Source: Candidatus Bathyarchaeota archaeon | GTDB lineage: Archaea > Thermoproteota > Bathyarchaeia > Bathyarchaeales > WUQV01 | Direction of reading: 5' to 3' | DNA length: 5,768 nt | Assembly: GCA_009889585.1 (NCBI GenBank) | Contig: WUQV01000015.1 | Coordinates: forward strand, 1-5,768 | Part shown: positions 1 through 5,503 of the stretch, in pieces | Numbering within the stretch: position 1 is the first letter of the stretch | Layout of the letters: every line of letters begins with the position of its first letter | Translations under genes and position numbers: made by a program | The notes under the pieces: generated by a model | Databases searched by the model: none | The model's input: the letters and a program-made list of their open reading frames with translations, nothing else | What the model was told of the DNA's origin: nothing

Positions 1-714
1 CTCGTCTCCAGCCCGCTTAGCCCTGTAATATTCGACGGCGGCCCAGCTCGTTCCACCGGCCCCTGCCACGTCGATGGCGTCGACGCCCACCCCCTCAAGC
101 CTTCTCGCGTCCTCAGCGGCTATCCCAGCGCCCGTTTCCTTAACGATTATCGGAGCGTCCAACGAGTCCGCCACCTCCTCTATCCTCTCCAGGACGCCTA
201 CGTAATCGGGCTCGCCACCGACTTGAACAGCTTCGTGTAACGGGTTCAAGTGTATCACCAACGCATCAGCCCTTATCGCGTCTACAACCTTCCTAGCCCC
301 TTCCAGCCCCCATTTGACGAGTTGAACGGCCCCTATGTTAGCCATCAAAAAGGCGTTCGGAGCCTTCTCCCTCGCTATCGAGAACGTCCTTTCGAGGCTC
401 GGATCCTCTAACGCTGCCCTTTGGCTCCCTACGCCCATCCCTAGGCCTAATTCCTCAACGGCTTCGGCGATGGATGAGTTGATCCTAAGGGCCTCAGCCG
501 TCCCGCCGGTCATCGCACCGACGATTATGGGGGCGGAGAGCCTATGCCCTAAGAACTCGACCGATAGGTCTATCCCCCCTTTCTTAACCTCAGGAAGCGC
601 CCGATGGACGAAATGAACGTCGTCAAACCCGGCGCTAACGCGTTTAGCTTGGACTTCCTTCTTAAGGCATATCCTAATGTGATCAGCTTTCCTTTCCTCT
701 ATCGAGCTTCTCAA
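1..714 (-). CDS. fni: Type 2 isopentenyl-diphosphate delta-isomerase (partial, 3' end outside window)
   Basis: The gene encodes the FMN- and NAD(P)H-dependent cytosolic enzyme that interconverts IPP and DMAPP, the last step in making the two C5 units for archaeal lipids. Reading back from 714 gives 238 uninterrupted codons to the window edge. The family is usually about 350-370 residues, so roughly a third is missing. Visible family motifs are RKADHI (residues 8-13), MTGGTAEA (68-75, flavin/substrate loop), GSQRA (96-100), HLNPLHEAVQ (155-164), IIVKETGAGI (189-198) and DVAGAGGTSW (215-224). In the fifth of these the expected LNPLQE reads LNPLHE, an unusual change at an active-site position, and the following PEG is VGG. 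The start is TTG at 714. The only codons between it and the in-frame TGA at 723-721, which is also the ipk stop, are TCG and CCT, so no earlier start exists. It follows ipk by 6 nt and ends the visible isoprenoid block. Family assignment is very secure; full activity is less certain because of the Gln-to-His change. Confidence 0.95.
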   Translation of the reverse strand, partial: MRSSIEERKADHIRICLKKEVQAKRVSAGFDDVHFVHRALPEVKKGGIDLSVEFLGHRLSAPIIVGAMTGGTAEALRINSSIAEAVEELGLGMGVGSQRAALEDPSLERTFSIAREKAPNAFLMANIGAVQLVKWGLEGARKVVDAIRADALVIHLNPLHEAVQVGGEPDYVGVLERIEEVADSLDAPIIVKETGAGIAAEDARRLEGVGVDAIDVAGAGGTSWAAVEYYRAKRAGDE

Positions 715-720
715 AGGCGA

Positions 721-1518
721 TCATCCTCTTTCGATGAAGGTGCCGATTACCTCCTCACCCCTAAGGGCCTTGTAAACCCTCCTCGGCTTAGCTGCGTTCA
801 CCACGAGGGCTGGTATCCCGACCTCTACGGCCGACATAATCGTTAAAACTTTATTGAGCATGCCGCCTGTGACGTCCACTGCCTTCGAGCCACCGATCTC
901 ATACCTCATAGCCTTTAGCTCCTTCAACGTAAGTCGTCGTAACAACCTAGCCGATGCGTCCTCCTTAGGATCCGACGTGTAAACGCCGTCGACGTCGACG
1001 CCGAATATCATCCGTTCTGCGCTCATTCGAACGGCTAACTCGGAGGCGATTAAGTCCCCAGATAAAATCGAAAAACCAGCGTCGAGGTCGATTACGACAT
1101 CCCCGTAGAGGGTCGGGACTAAGCCCAAGTCGAGCATGTGACGCAACGGCCTTAATTCCATCTCCTTCACGCGACCACCCTTCGTCATCGTACAAGACGA
1201 AGGCGCTATTGCCGTCGCTGGAATGCCGCATCGAACCAAAGCTTCAACGACGAGCTTGTTAAGGGCCGCCATGGCTTGATGGACCTTGGAGAACCCTATT
1301 AGTTGAAAGCTGCTAACGTAACCTAGGCCTATCCCGTATTCCTTCGCCAAAGGATGGCCGAAGCTCCCTCCCCCGTGGACGATGACGAGCTTATGAACGC
1401 TTGCTTCAGCTACCTCCTCAGCTAACCTTCGAATGGCCTCTTCGTTCGCGACAAACGGGGCTTCCTTCTTCGTGATAACGGAGCCGCCGAGCTTTAGGAC
1501 TATGGGCTTATCCTTCAA
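721..1518 (-). CDS. ipk: Isopentenyl phosphate kinase
   Basis: The enzyme transfers phosphate from ATP to isopentenyl phosphate, giving IPP, the step that defines the archaeal alternative mevalonate pathway. It belongs to the amino acid kinase superfamily (carbamate/aspartate/UMP kinase fold) and is 265 residues, normal for IPK. Seen in order: KLGGSVIT (residues 9-16, phosphate-binding loop), HGGGSFGH (48-55), whose last His55 corresponds to the IPK catalytic His that separates IPKs from other family members, LSGD (152-155), GVDVDGVYT (173-181, nucleotide-binding side) and DVTGGM (215-220). The start is TTG at 1518, two codons downstream of an in-frame TAA. The next Met is residue 80 or beyond, after the essential loop, so the TTG start is effectively forced. 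It overlaps the mevalonate kinase stop by 11 nt, which suggests translational coupling, and has no strong Shine-Dalgarno of its own. Neighbouring mvk and fni confirm the pathway role. Confidence 0.96.
   Translation of the reverse strand: MKDKPIVLKLGGSVITKKEAPFVANEEAIRRLAEEVAEASVHKLVIVHGGGSFGHPLAKEYGIGLGYVSSFQLIGFSKVHQAMAALNKLVVEALVRCGIPATAIAPSSCTMTKGGRVKEMELRPLRHMLDLGLVPTLYGDVVIDLDAGFSILSGDLIASELAVRMSAERMIFGVDVDGVYTSDPKEDASARLLRRLTLKELKAMRYEIGGSKAVDVTGGMLNKVLTIMSAVEVGIPALVVNAAKPRRVYKALRGEEVIGTFIERG
724..728 (-). promoter_or_regulatory. Probable Shine-Dalgarno for fni
   Basis: GAGGA, in the last ipk codons, lies 9 nt before the TTG start at 714 and is followed by the ipk stop (TGA at 723-721). 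It is the only ribosome-binding-like sequence near this start and supports the TTG. The match is shorter than the sites before rpsB and rpoN. Confidence 0.6.
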
Positions 1519-2479
1519 CCCTTACGCCTTCGCTTAACCCCTTCGTTACGAAGGCCTTCCCTCCAGCTCGTTCTATCGCTAAAGCTATACGTTCGGCTTC
1601 ATCTAAGCGAGCTAACGCAATCATACAACCGCCCCCTCCAGCGCCCGTTAGCTTCGCCCCTAAAGCCCCAGCCTCCCTCGCTGCTCGGATTAATCGATCC
1701 AAGGCCTCGTGAGAGACGCCGATAGCCGATAGCAAGGCGTGGTTCAAGTCCATGAGCTCGCCTAACGCTCTTAGATCCCCTTTCTCAAGGGCGTTTAACG
1801 CGTTAACCACTAACTCGCCGCTCATGCGTATGATCGGATTGACCACCAAAGGGTATCTTTCCTTATCCCTTCTAACTTTTGCGACTAGCTCGCCGGTCGA
1901 GCGCTTAACGCCCGTGTATCCCACGACGAGGATGAAGTCGGCTCTTACGGCTAAAGGTGTTATCTCTCCCCCTCGGTAAAGGAGAACTCCGCCGTAGGAG
2001 GCCGCGGCTGGATCTATTCCAGACGGGCTCCCATGGACCAAGCGCTCGGCCTCGTAAGCTATTCGAAATGCCTCCTCCTTAGTGAGGTGAGCCCCTAAAA
2101 GCTCGCTAACGGCTTTAGCCGTCGCCACGGCTACAGCCGCGGAGGAGCCTAAGCCTGACGCCATCGGGATCGAGGAGCGAACTTCGACGTCGACTCCGAC
2201 CTTCCTCCCCACGAGGTCTAACGCCCCTTTGACGGCGGCTCTTATCGGCTCAAGCCTCCAACGATCCTCAAACCCTCCGCGCTCGAGTTCGAATTCATCG
2301 TTGGAGAAGAATCCGGATATCCCCAGGTCCGTGGAGCTCACGTATATGGACTCGTCCTCCCTTGATCGAGCCTTAACGTAAGCCCTTCTCTCAACGGCCA
2401 TCGCTATGGCCGGTTGCCCGTAGACGACGAAGTGCTCGCCGAAGAGTATGACCTTCGCTGGCGCTGAAGCTACGGCCAA
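1508..2479 (-). CDS. mvk: Mevalonate kinase (GHMP kinase family)
   Basis: The enzyme phosphorylates mevalonate with ATP to 5-phosphomevalonate, the entry step of isoprenoid synthesis after HMG-CoA reductase. All GHMP-kinase motifs are present. Counting from the longer start: SAPAKVILFGEH (residues 15-26, with the active-site Lys19), PMASGLGSSAAVAVA (115-129, ATP loop), GSPSGIDPAAA (160-170, with the probable catalytic Asp166) and KLTGAGGGGC (286-295, motif 3). Length (323-333 residues) is ordinary for archaeal enzymes. Two TTG starts are possible. TTG at 2509 overlaps the MEMO gene by 11 nt and has no evident Shine-Dalgarno. TTG at 2479 has GAGG 9 nt upstream and puts the N-terminus a few residues before the SAPxK motif, as in relatives, so I prefer it. 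No ATG or GTG start is available upstream of motif 1, before the in-frame TAG at 2530. The 3' end overlaps ipk by 11 nt. Motif 1 has Ala where Gly is common (SAPGK), a tolerable variation. Confidence 0.95.
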   Translation of the reverse strand: MAVASAPAKVILFGEHFVVYGQPAIAMAVERRAYVKARSREDESIYVSSTDLGISGFFSNDEFELERGGFEDRWRLEPIRAAVKGALDLVGRKVGVDVEVRSSIPMASGLGSSAAVAVATAKAVSELLGAHLTKEEAFRIAYEAERLVHGSPSGIDPAAASYGGVLLYRGGEITPLAVRADFILVVGYTGVKRSTGELVAKVRRDKERYPLVVNPIIRMSGELVVNALNALEKGDLRALGELMDLNHALLSAIGVSHEALDRLIRAAREAGALGAKLTGAGGGGCMIALARLDEAERIALAIERAGGKAFVTKGLSEGVRVEG

Positions 2480-2487
2480 GGCGTCGG

Positions 2488-2491
2488 CCCT
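2488..2491 (-). promoter_or_regulatory. Possible Shine-Dalgarno favouring the shorter mvk start
   Basis: On the minus strand the sequence GAGGGCCGACGCC directly precedes TTG at 2479, giving GAGG with 9 nt spacing. No comparable site precedes the alternative TTG at 2509. The site also lies inside the longer reading frame (codons for Pro-Arg-Ala-Asp-Ala), so it could be coincidental. Confidence 0.45.
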
Positions 2492-2498
2492 CGGCTGG

Positions 2499-3347
2499 CT
2501 ACCTTTCAAAGCTTGCCGACGCGTAACCTACGACGCTCGAGTAATCGCCCGTTACGTCGCCGCTTGTCTTGTAGCAAAGAACCTCGGCCTTCGTCGCCCC
2601 AAGCCCTTTAGCCGCCGTAATCAAAGCTGCGACTGGGCCGTAGCCGCATGCCGATATGCGATGCGCCTCTAAGGCCTTGTAAAACCTCACCTCGTCCATG
2701 GCCTTCACGGCTTCTAACGCAGCTAAATCCTTTCGAACCGCCCTCTCATGGGGCTCGTAATGGGTCCAATCAGTTGAGGCGATGATGATAGCGTCTTTTC
2801 CCTCAAGGGCTTCGGCGATAGCTCGACCGACCTCACGGCTGGAGGCCAAGTCCTGAAGGAGTAGGCAAATCGGCACGAGCTTAAAGCGACCGTCGTATAA
2901 GTACTGAAGGAACGGAAGTTGGACTTCTATCGAGTGCTCGTAACGATGGGCGAGGTCGTTGACGTCGATTATCCTCGAGAGGCGTACGATATCGTTGGCT
3001 ACGTCCGCGTCTATCTTAACGTCCCCAAGAGGCGTCCTCCAAACCCCTTCGTTCATCACGGCCAAGGCGCTTCCGTAACCTACGTGATTCGGACCTAAGA
3101 TGACGATGGTACGAGGCACTCCGTCTAACGCTAGCCTATGGTAAGCGTGAGCGGCCACTGGACCTGAGTAAACGTAACCAGCGTGAGGGCAGATCAACCC
3201 GATGAGCTTACGAGGGCCGTCTTCAACGACCTTCGGAACCTCTCCAGGCCCGAGCTCGTGAGTGAAACACTCCTCGATTTGAGCTCGCAAGGGGTTAGCG
3301 GTCCTTGCGTAAAAGGTTCCAGCTTGACACGGGCTTCGCACTTTCAT
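2499..3347 (-). CDS. MEMO family protein (LigB-like fold; possible metal/redox enzyme)
   Basis: This is a MEMO1-family protein, related in fold to class III extradiol dioxygenases (LigB). The human member has been described as copper-binding and redox-linked; the archaeal role is not established. It is about 282 residues and full length: RSPCQAGTFY (residues 4-13, the family's N-terminal PAVAGxFYP element, here with Cys at the first Ala), CPHAGYVYSGP (53-63, with His55), GPNHVGYG (86-92, His88), HRYEHSIEVQLPFLQ (134-148), STDWTHYEPH (191-200) and ACGYGP (233-238, with Cys234). These supply the His/Cys cluster at the family's putative active site. I chose ATG at 3347 because AAGGAG lies 8 nt upstream. 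A GTG at 3356 would add three residues and overlap the rpsB stop by 4 nt (GTGA), but the Shine-Dalgarno would then abut the start. Its place between uS2 and mevalonate kinase is conserved in many archaea and hints at a link to isoprenoid metabolism, which remains inference. Confidence 0.93.
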   Translation of the reverse strand: MKVRSPCQAGTFYARTANPLRAQIEECFTHELGPGEVPKVVEDGPRKLIGLICPHAGYVYSGPVAAHAYHRLALDGVPRTIVILGPNHVGYGSALAVMNEGVWRTPLGDVKIDADVANDIVRLSRIIDVNDLAHRYEHSIEVQLPFLQYLYDGRFKLVPICLLLQDLASSREVGRAIAEALEGKDAIIIASTDWTHYEPHERAVRKDLAALEAVKAMDEVRFYKALEAHRISACGYGPVAALITAAKGLGATKAEVLCYKTSGDVTGDYSSVVGYASASFER

Positions 3348-3352
3348 GTCTC

Positions 3353-3991
3353 TCACTCCTTAGACTCGAGCTTAGCTTCAAACTCCTCCAACGGGACGCT
3401 TAAACTTTGGTCAAGAGCTAGCTCGCCCCTTTCCTTAAGCACTTGTTGAGCCAATAGCCAGTAGACGGCGGCTAAAGACCTCCTGCCCTTATTGTTCGTC
3501 GGGATGACGAGATCTACGCCAGAGAACTCGTTATCCGTACTACAAAGCGCTATCACGGGGATGCCGACGGCAGCCGCTTCCTCCACGGCTTGTTTATCGG
3601 CCCGCGGGTCTGTCACGATGACGACGTCCGGCTCGATCCTCTCAGGATGAAGGGGGTTCGAGAATAGGCCAGGAGCGAATCGGCCCTCGATTGGAATCGC
3701 GCCCGTCAGCTCGCAGAACTTCCTTACGGGTTGTTGTCCGTAAAGTCGCGAAGCCACGACGACGATCTTCGACGGCTCGAAGCGCGAGAGGAACTTCGCC
3801 GCCGTCCGTATCCTCTCATCGGTCTTCTTCACGTCTAACACGAAAAGGCCATCCGGCCGTACGCGGTAGGTGAAGAGCTCCATATCCTTCGTCTTTATCC
3901 TCGTCCCGATGTGAACCCCCGCTGAGAGCAAGGTTTCCCTAGGGAGCAGGAGCTCTTCCTCGACAGCGACCTCGACCTCCCTCTCCGACAC
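3353..3991 (-). CDS. rpsB: 30S ribosomal protein uS2 (S2)
   Basis: This is small-subunit ribosomal protein uS2, archaeal/eukaryotic (SA/RPSA-like) type, which binds at the head-body junction of the 30S subunit. The 212 residues match the archaeal length. Diagnostic stretches are SAGVHIGT (residues 23-30), GLFVLDVKKTDERI (48-61), RFAPGLFSNP (104-113), DPRADKQAV (128-136), CSTDNE (150-155) and IPTNNKGRRSLAAVYWLLA (163-181). The N-terminal tail of about 15 residues is strongly acidic, as often in archaeal uS2. The start is GTG at 3991, supported by an excellent Shine-Dalgarno (GAGGTGA, 6 nt spacing) that overlaps the enolase stop codon. It lies 11 nt after eno, and its own stop is 5 nt before the MEMO ATG. 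Confidence 0.98.
   Translation of the reverse strand: MSEREVEVAVEEELLLPRETLLSAGVHIGTRIKTKDMELFTYRVRPDGLFVLDVKKTDERIRTAAKFLSRFEPSKIVVVASRLYGQQPVRKFCELTGAIPIEGRFAPGLFSNPLHPERIEPDVVIVTDPRADKQAVEEAAAVGIPVIALCSTDNEFSGVDLVIPTNNKGRRSLAAVYWLLAQQVLKERGELALDQSLSVPLEEFEAKLESKE
3356..3361 (-). promoter_or_regulatory. Shine-Dalgarno for the MEMO gene
   Basis: AAGGAG lies in the last codons of rpsB, just before its TGA stop (3355-3353), and 8 nt upstream of ATG at 3347. This spacing favours the ATG over the GTG at 3356, which the site would directly abut. Confidence 0.78.
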
Positions 3992-3997
3992 GACGGC

Positions 3998-4004
3998 TCA
4001 CCTC
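3998..4004 (-). promoter_or_regulatory. Shine-Dalgarno for rpsB, overlapping eno stop
   Basis: GAGGTGA on the minus strand is a near-ideal Shine-Dalgarno 6 nt before the GTG start at 3991. Its first bases are part of the enolase stop (TGA at 4005-4003), so ribosomes finishing enolase are placed on the uS2 start site. The strength of the site fits a highly expressed ribosomal protein with a GTG start. Confidence 0.88.
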
Positions 4005-5253
4005 ACAACGGAAGACGAGCTAACCTCGCCCTATGGCCGAGCAACTCCTCTATGCGAATGAGCTCGTTTATCTTAGCGATCCTGCTTCCTTCGACGACGC
4101 CCGTCTTAATGATCGGACAGTTGAACGCCACGGCTAGGTGGGCTATGTGAGAATCGATCGTATCCCCTGAGCGATGCGATATCACAGGAGCGTATTTGTT
4201 CTCCTTCGCCAGCTTAACTGCCTCCCATGCATCCGTAAGCGTCCCGACTTGGTTCACCTTGATTATCAAGGAGTTCGCCGCCCTTCGTTTAACGCCGTAC
4301 GAAAGCCTATTGCGGTTCGTCGCGAATAAATCGTCGCCACATATTAAGCAGCCTTTTGCCTCCTTCGTTAGCTCTACGAACTCGTCAAAGGAGTCCTCGT
4401 GAAATGGGTCCTCTACGTAGATTAAATCGTATGCTTTTATCAAGCTTAAGACGAACTCAAGTTGTTCCTCAGGGCTTCTTGTCATCCCATCCCGCTTATA
4501 CTCGTAAAGCCCTTTCTTAGGGTTCCAAAGGGTAGAAGCCGCTAAGTCTAAGCCGATCTTTATCTCCAACCCTAGCTCTTTCGATGATCCTTCGCATGCC
4601 TTCATTAAGACCTCTAAAGCCCCTTCGTTAGATAAAGAACATACCCAAGCCCCTTCGTCGCTCTTCCCTCCGACGAACGTCGGATCTTCATCCTCCAATA
4701 GATCCTTTAGCTTCCGATGGACGAGGGCATTCGCCTTAGCCGCGTCAGAGAATGAAGGGGCTCCGATCGGTAGGACGAGGTACTCTTGGACGTCGGGAGC
4801 TCTTCCGAGGGCGTGTTTACCTCCGCTCATCACGTTGCCGAGCGGGTAAGGTAGCTCTTCAGCTAAGTAGCCGCTTAACTGTTGGAAGATAGGCAACCCG
4901 TAGGAGCTAGCCGCCGCGTCGGCCGTCGCGAGCGAAATGGCGAAGGCGGCGTTCCCACCGATCTTGCTAAAATCCCTCGTGCCGTCGATCGAGTGAAGCA
5001 GCTCGTCGACTTCGCGTTGTTCGCTCGCATCCATCCCAACGACCTCAGGAGCGATCAGCTCATCGACCTTCTTGATGGCCTCGTCTATGCCTCCTTCAGG
5101 GTAAGGGACGACCTCTGCCCTCCCTCGGCTGACGCCGCTTGGAGCCGAGGCCCTTCCGTAACTCGTCACGGTCACTACGTCTATTTCTATCGTCTCATCA
5201 CCTCGACAATCGAATACCTTGCGAGCTATTACATCATCAATTATTGCAGACAT
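4003..5253 (-). CDS. eno: Enolase (phosphopyruvate hydratase), archaeal type
   Basis: The enzyme interconverts 2-phosphoglycerate and phosphoenolpyruvate in lower glycolysis/gluconeogenesis in the cytosol. It is 416 residues, about the family norm. Catalytic and Mg residues, by motif alignment with yeast enolase, are all visible: Ser42 in PSGVSRG (38-44), His147 (SGGKHALG), Glu157 (DVQEYLVLP), Glu200 (SDEGAW), Asp235 (GLDLAAS), Glu281 (VEDPF), Asp307 (CGDDLF), Lys332 (IKVNQVGT), His360-Arg-Ser (SHRSGDT) and Lys383 (IIKTG). Several textbook motifs are altered: DCRGDETIE for DSRGNPTVE, SGVSR for SGAST, SDEGAWVC for GDEGGxAP, AASTL for AASEF and SGDT for SGET. Some of these, notably DEGAW, I believe are usual in archaeal enolases of this operon. 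ATG at 5253 gives the expected N-terminus (MSAIIDDVIARKV); only a weak GTGAT-type Shine-Dalgarno precedes it. It starts 14 nt after rpoN, where rpoK would often be, and its stop overlaps the rpsB Shine-Dalgarno. Confidence 0.96.
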   Translation of the reverse strand: MSAIIDDVIARKVFDCRGDETIEIDVVTVTSYGRASAPSGVSRGRAEVVPYPEGGIDEAIKKVDELIAPEVVGMDASEQREVDELLHSIDGTRDFSKIGGNAAFAISLATADAAASSYGLPIFQQLSGYLAEELPYPLGNVMSGGKHALGRAPDVQEYLVLPIGAPSFSDAAKANALVHRKLKDLLEDEDPTFVGGKSDEGAWVCSLSNEGALEVLMKACEGSSKELGLEIKIGLDLAASTLWNPKKGLYEYKRDGMTRSPEEQLEFVLSLIKAYDLIYVEDPFHEDSFDEFVELTKEAKGCLICGDDLFATNRNRLSYGVKRRAANSLIIKVNQVGTLTDAWEAVKLAKENKYAPVISHRSGDTIDSHIAHLAVAFNCPIIKTGVVEGSRIAKINELIRIEELLGHRARLARLPL

Positions 5254-5267
5254 TAATCATCACATGT

Positions 5268-5492
5268 TTATTCTGATTTTATCTTCCTCTTACTTGCTTC
5301 TTTATAAAACTCTAAAACTTCATCAATTATCTCTACATGAGAAAGTAACATACGACGACAACAATAGCGAGTAAGACCCATATCATCTAATATTCGTTTA
5401 GGATCTTCTCCAGCTTCTTTTCTTTTTACATATTCTTCCCACTTATCACCAATTAACTTTCCACATGTAAAACATCTAATAGGAATAATCAT
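5268..5492 (-). CDS. rpoN: DNA-directed RNA polymerase subunit N (Rpb10 homologue)
   Basis: This small zinc-binding subunit of archaeal RNA polymerase, the homologue of eukaryotic Rpb10, sits in the Rpo3/Rpo11 assembly platform. It is 74 residues from the chosen start and complete. The zinc site is formed by Cys7 and Cys10 (RCFTCGK, residues 6-12) and Cys44-Cys45 (RYCCRRMLLSHVE, 42-54), the invariant Rpb10 arrangement. Other hallmarks are GDKWEEY (15-21), EAGEDP (26-31) and LDDMGLTRYCC. The start codons GTG, ATG, TTG and ATG cluster at 5501-5490. I chose ATG at 5492 because the family begins MIIP and AGGTGAT lies 4 nt upstream, overlapping the rpsI stop. The gene is strikingly AT-rich (about a third G+C by hand count, against nearly 60% in a sampled stretch of eno) and uses AT-rich codons such as AGA, ATA and AAA. 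The protein itself is wholly conventional. Confidence 0.98.
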   Translation of the reverse strand: MIIPIRCFTCGKLIGDKWEEYVKRKEAGEDPKRILDDMGLTRYCCRRMLLSHVEIIDEVLEFYKEASKRKIKSE

Positions 5493-5496
5493 CAAC

Positions 5497-5503
5497 ATCA
5501 CCT
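5497..5503 (-). promoter_or_regulatory. Shine-Dalgarno for rpoN, overlapping rpsI stop
   Basis: AGGTGAT on the minus strand matches the complement of the archaeal 16S 3' end (AGGAGGTGATCC). It lies 4 nt before ATG at 5492 and contains the rpsI stop TGA. It decides the rpoN start among four clustered candidate codons and couples rpoN translation to rpsI termination. Confidence 0.85.

Noticed and set aside
335..616. A 93-codon open frame on the plus strand
   Set aside because: It lies antisense to the well-supported type 2 IPP isomerase and is best explained as a shadow of that gene's codon composition.
724..726. ATG overlapping the ipk stop (ATGA) as a possible fni start
   Set aside because: That frame reaches a TGA after 13 codons and is not the isomerase frame. 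The isomerase motifs are in the TTG frame starting at 714.
604..846. An 80-codon open frame on the plus strand spanning the ipk-fni junction
   Set aside because: It is antisense to two real genes, with no recognisable domain.
965..1231. An 88-codon open frame on the same strand as ipk but in another frame, with an Arg-rich product
   Set aside because: It lies wholly inside ipk, which has all family motifs. The Arg-rich run comes from reading a GC-rich, Asp/Val-rich stretch out of frame.
3183..3449. Plus-strand open frames opposite the MEMO-uS2 junction and inside uS2 (also 3691-3873)
   Set aside because: Low-complexity Ser/Arg-rich translations antisense to conserved genes are typical shadows.
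4882..5256. A 124-codon open frame on the plus strand opposite the start of enolase
   Set aside because: It is antisense to a clearly coding enolase, its product resembles no family I know, and it has no supporting start signal. Stop-poor antisense frames are expected opposite GC-rich genes.
5254..5267. Possible internal promoter in the AT-rich gap between rpoN and eno
   Set aside because: The gap is only 14 nt. The AT-richness continues through rpoN and no clear BRE/TATA pair stands out, so no promoter can be supported.
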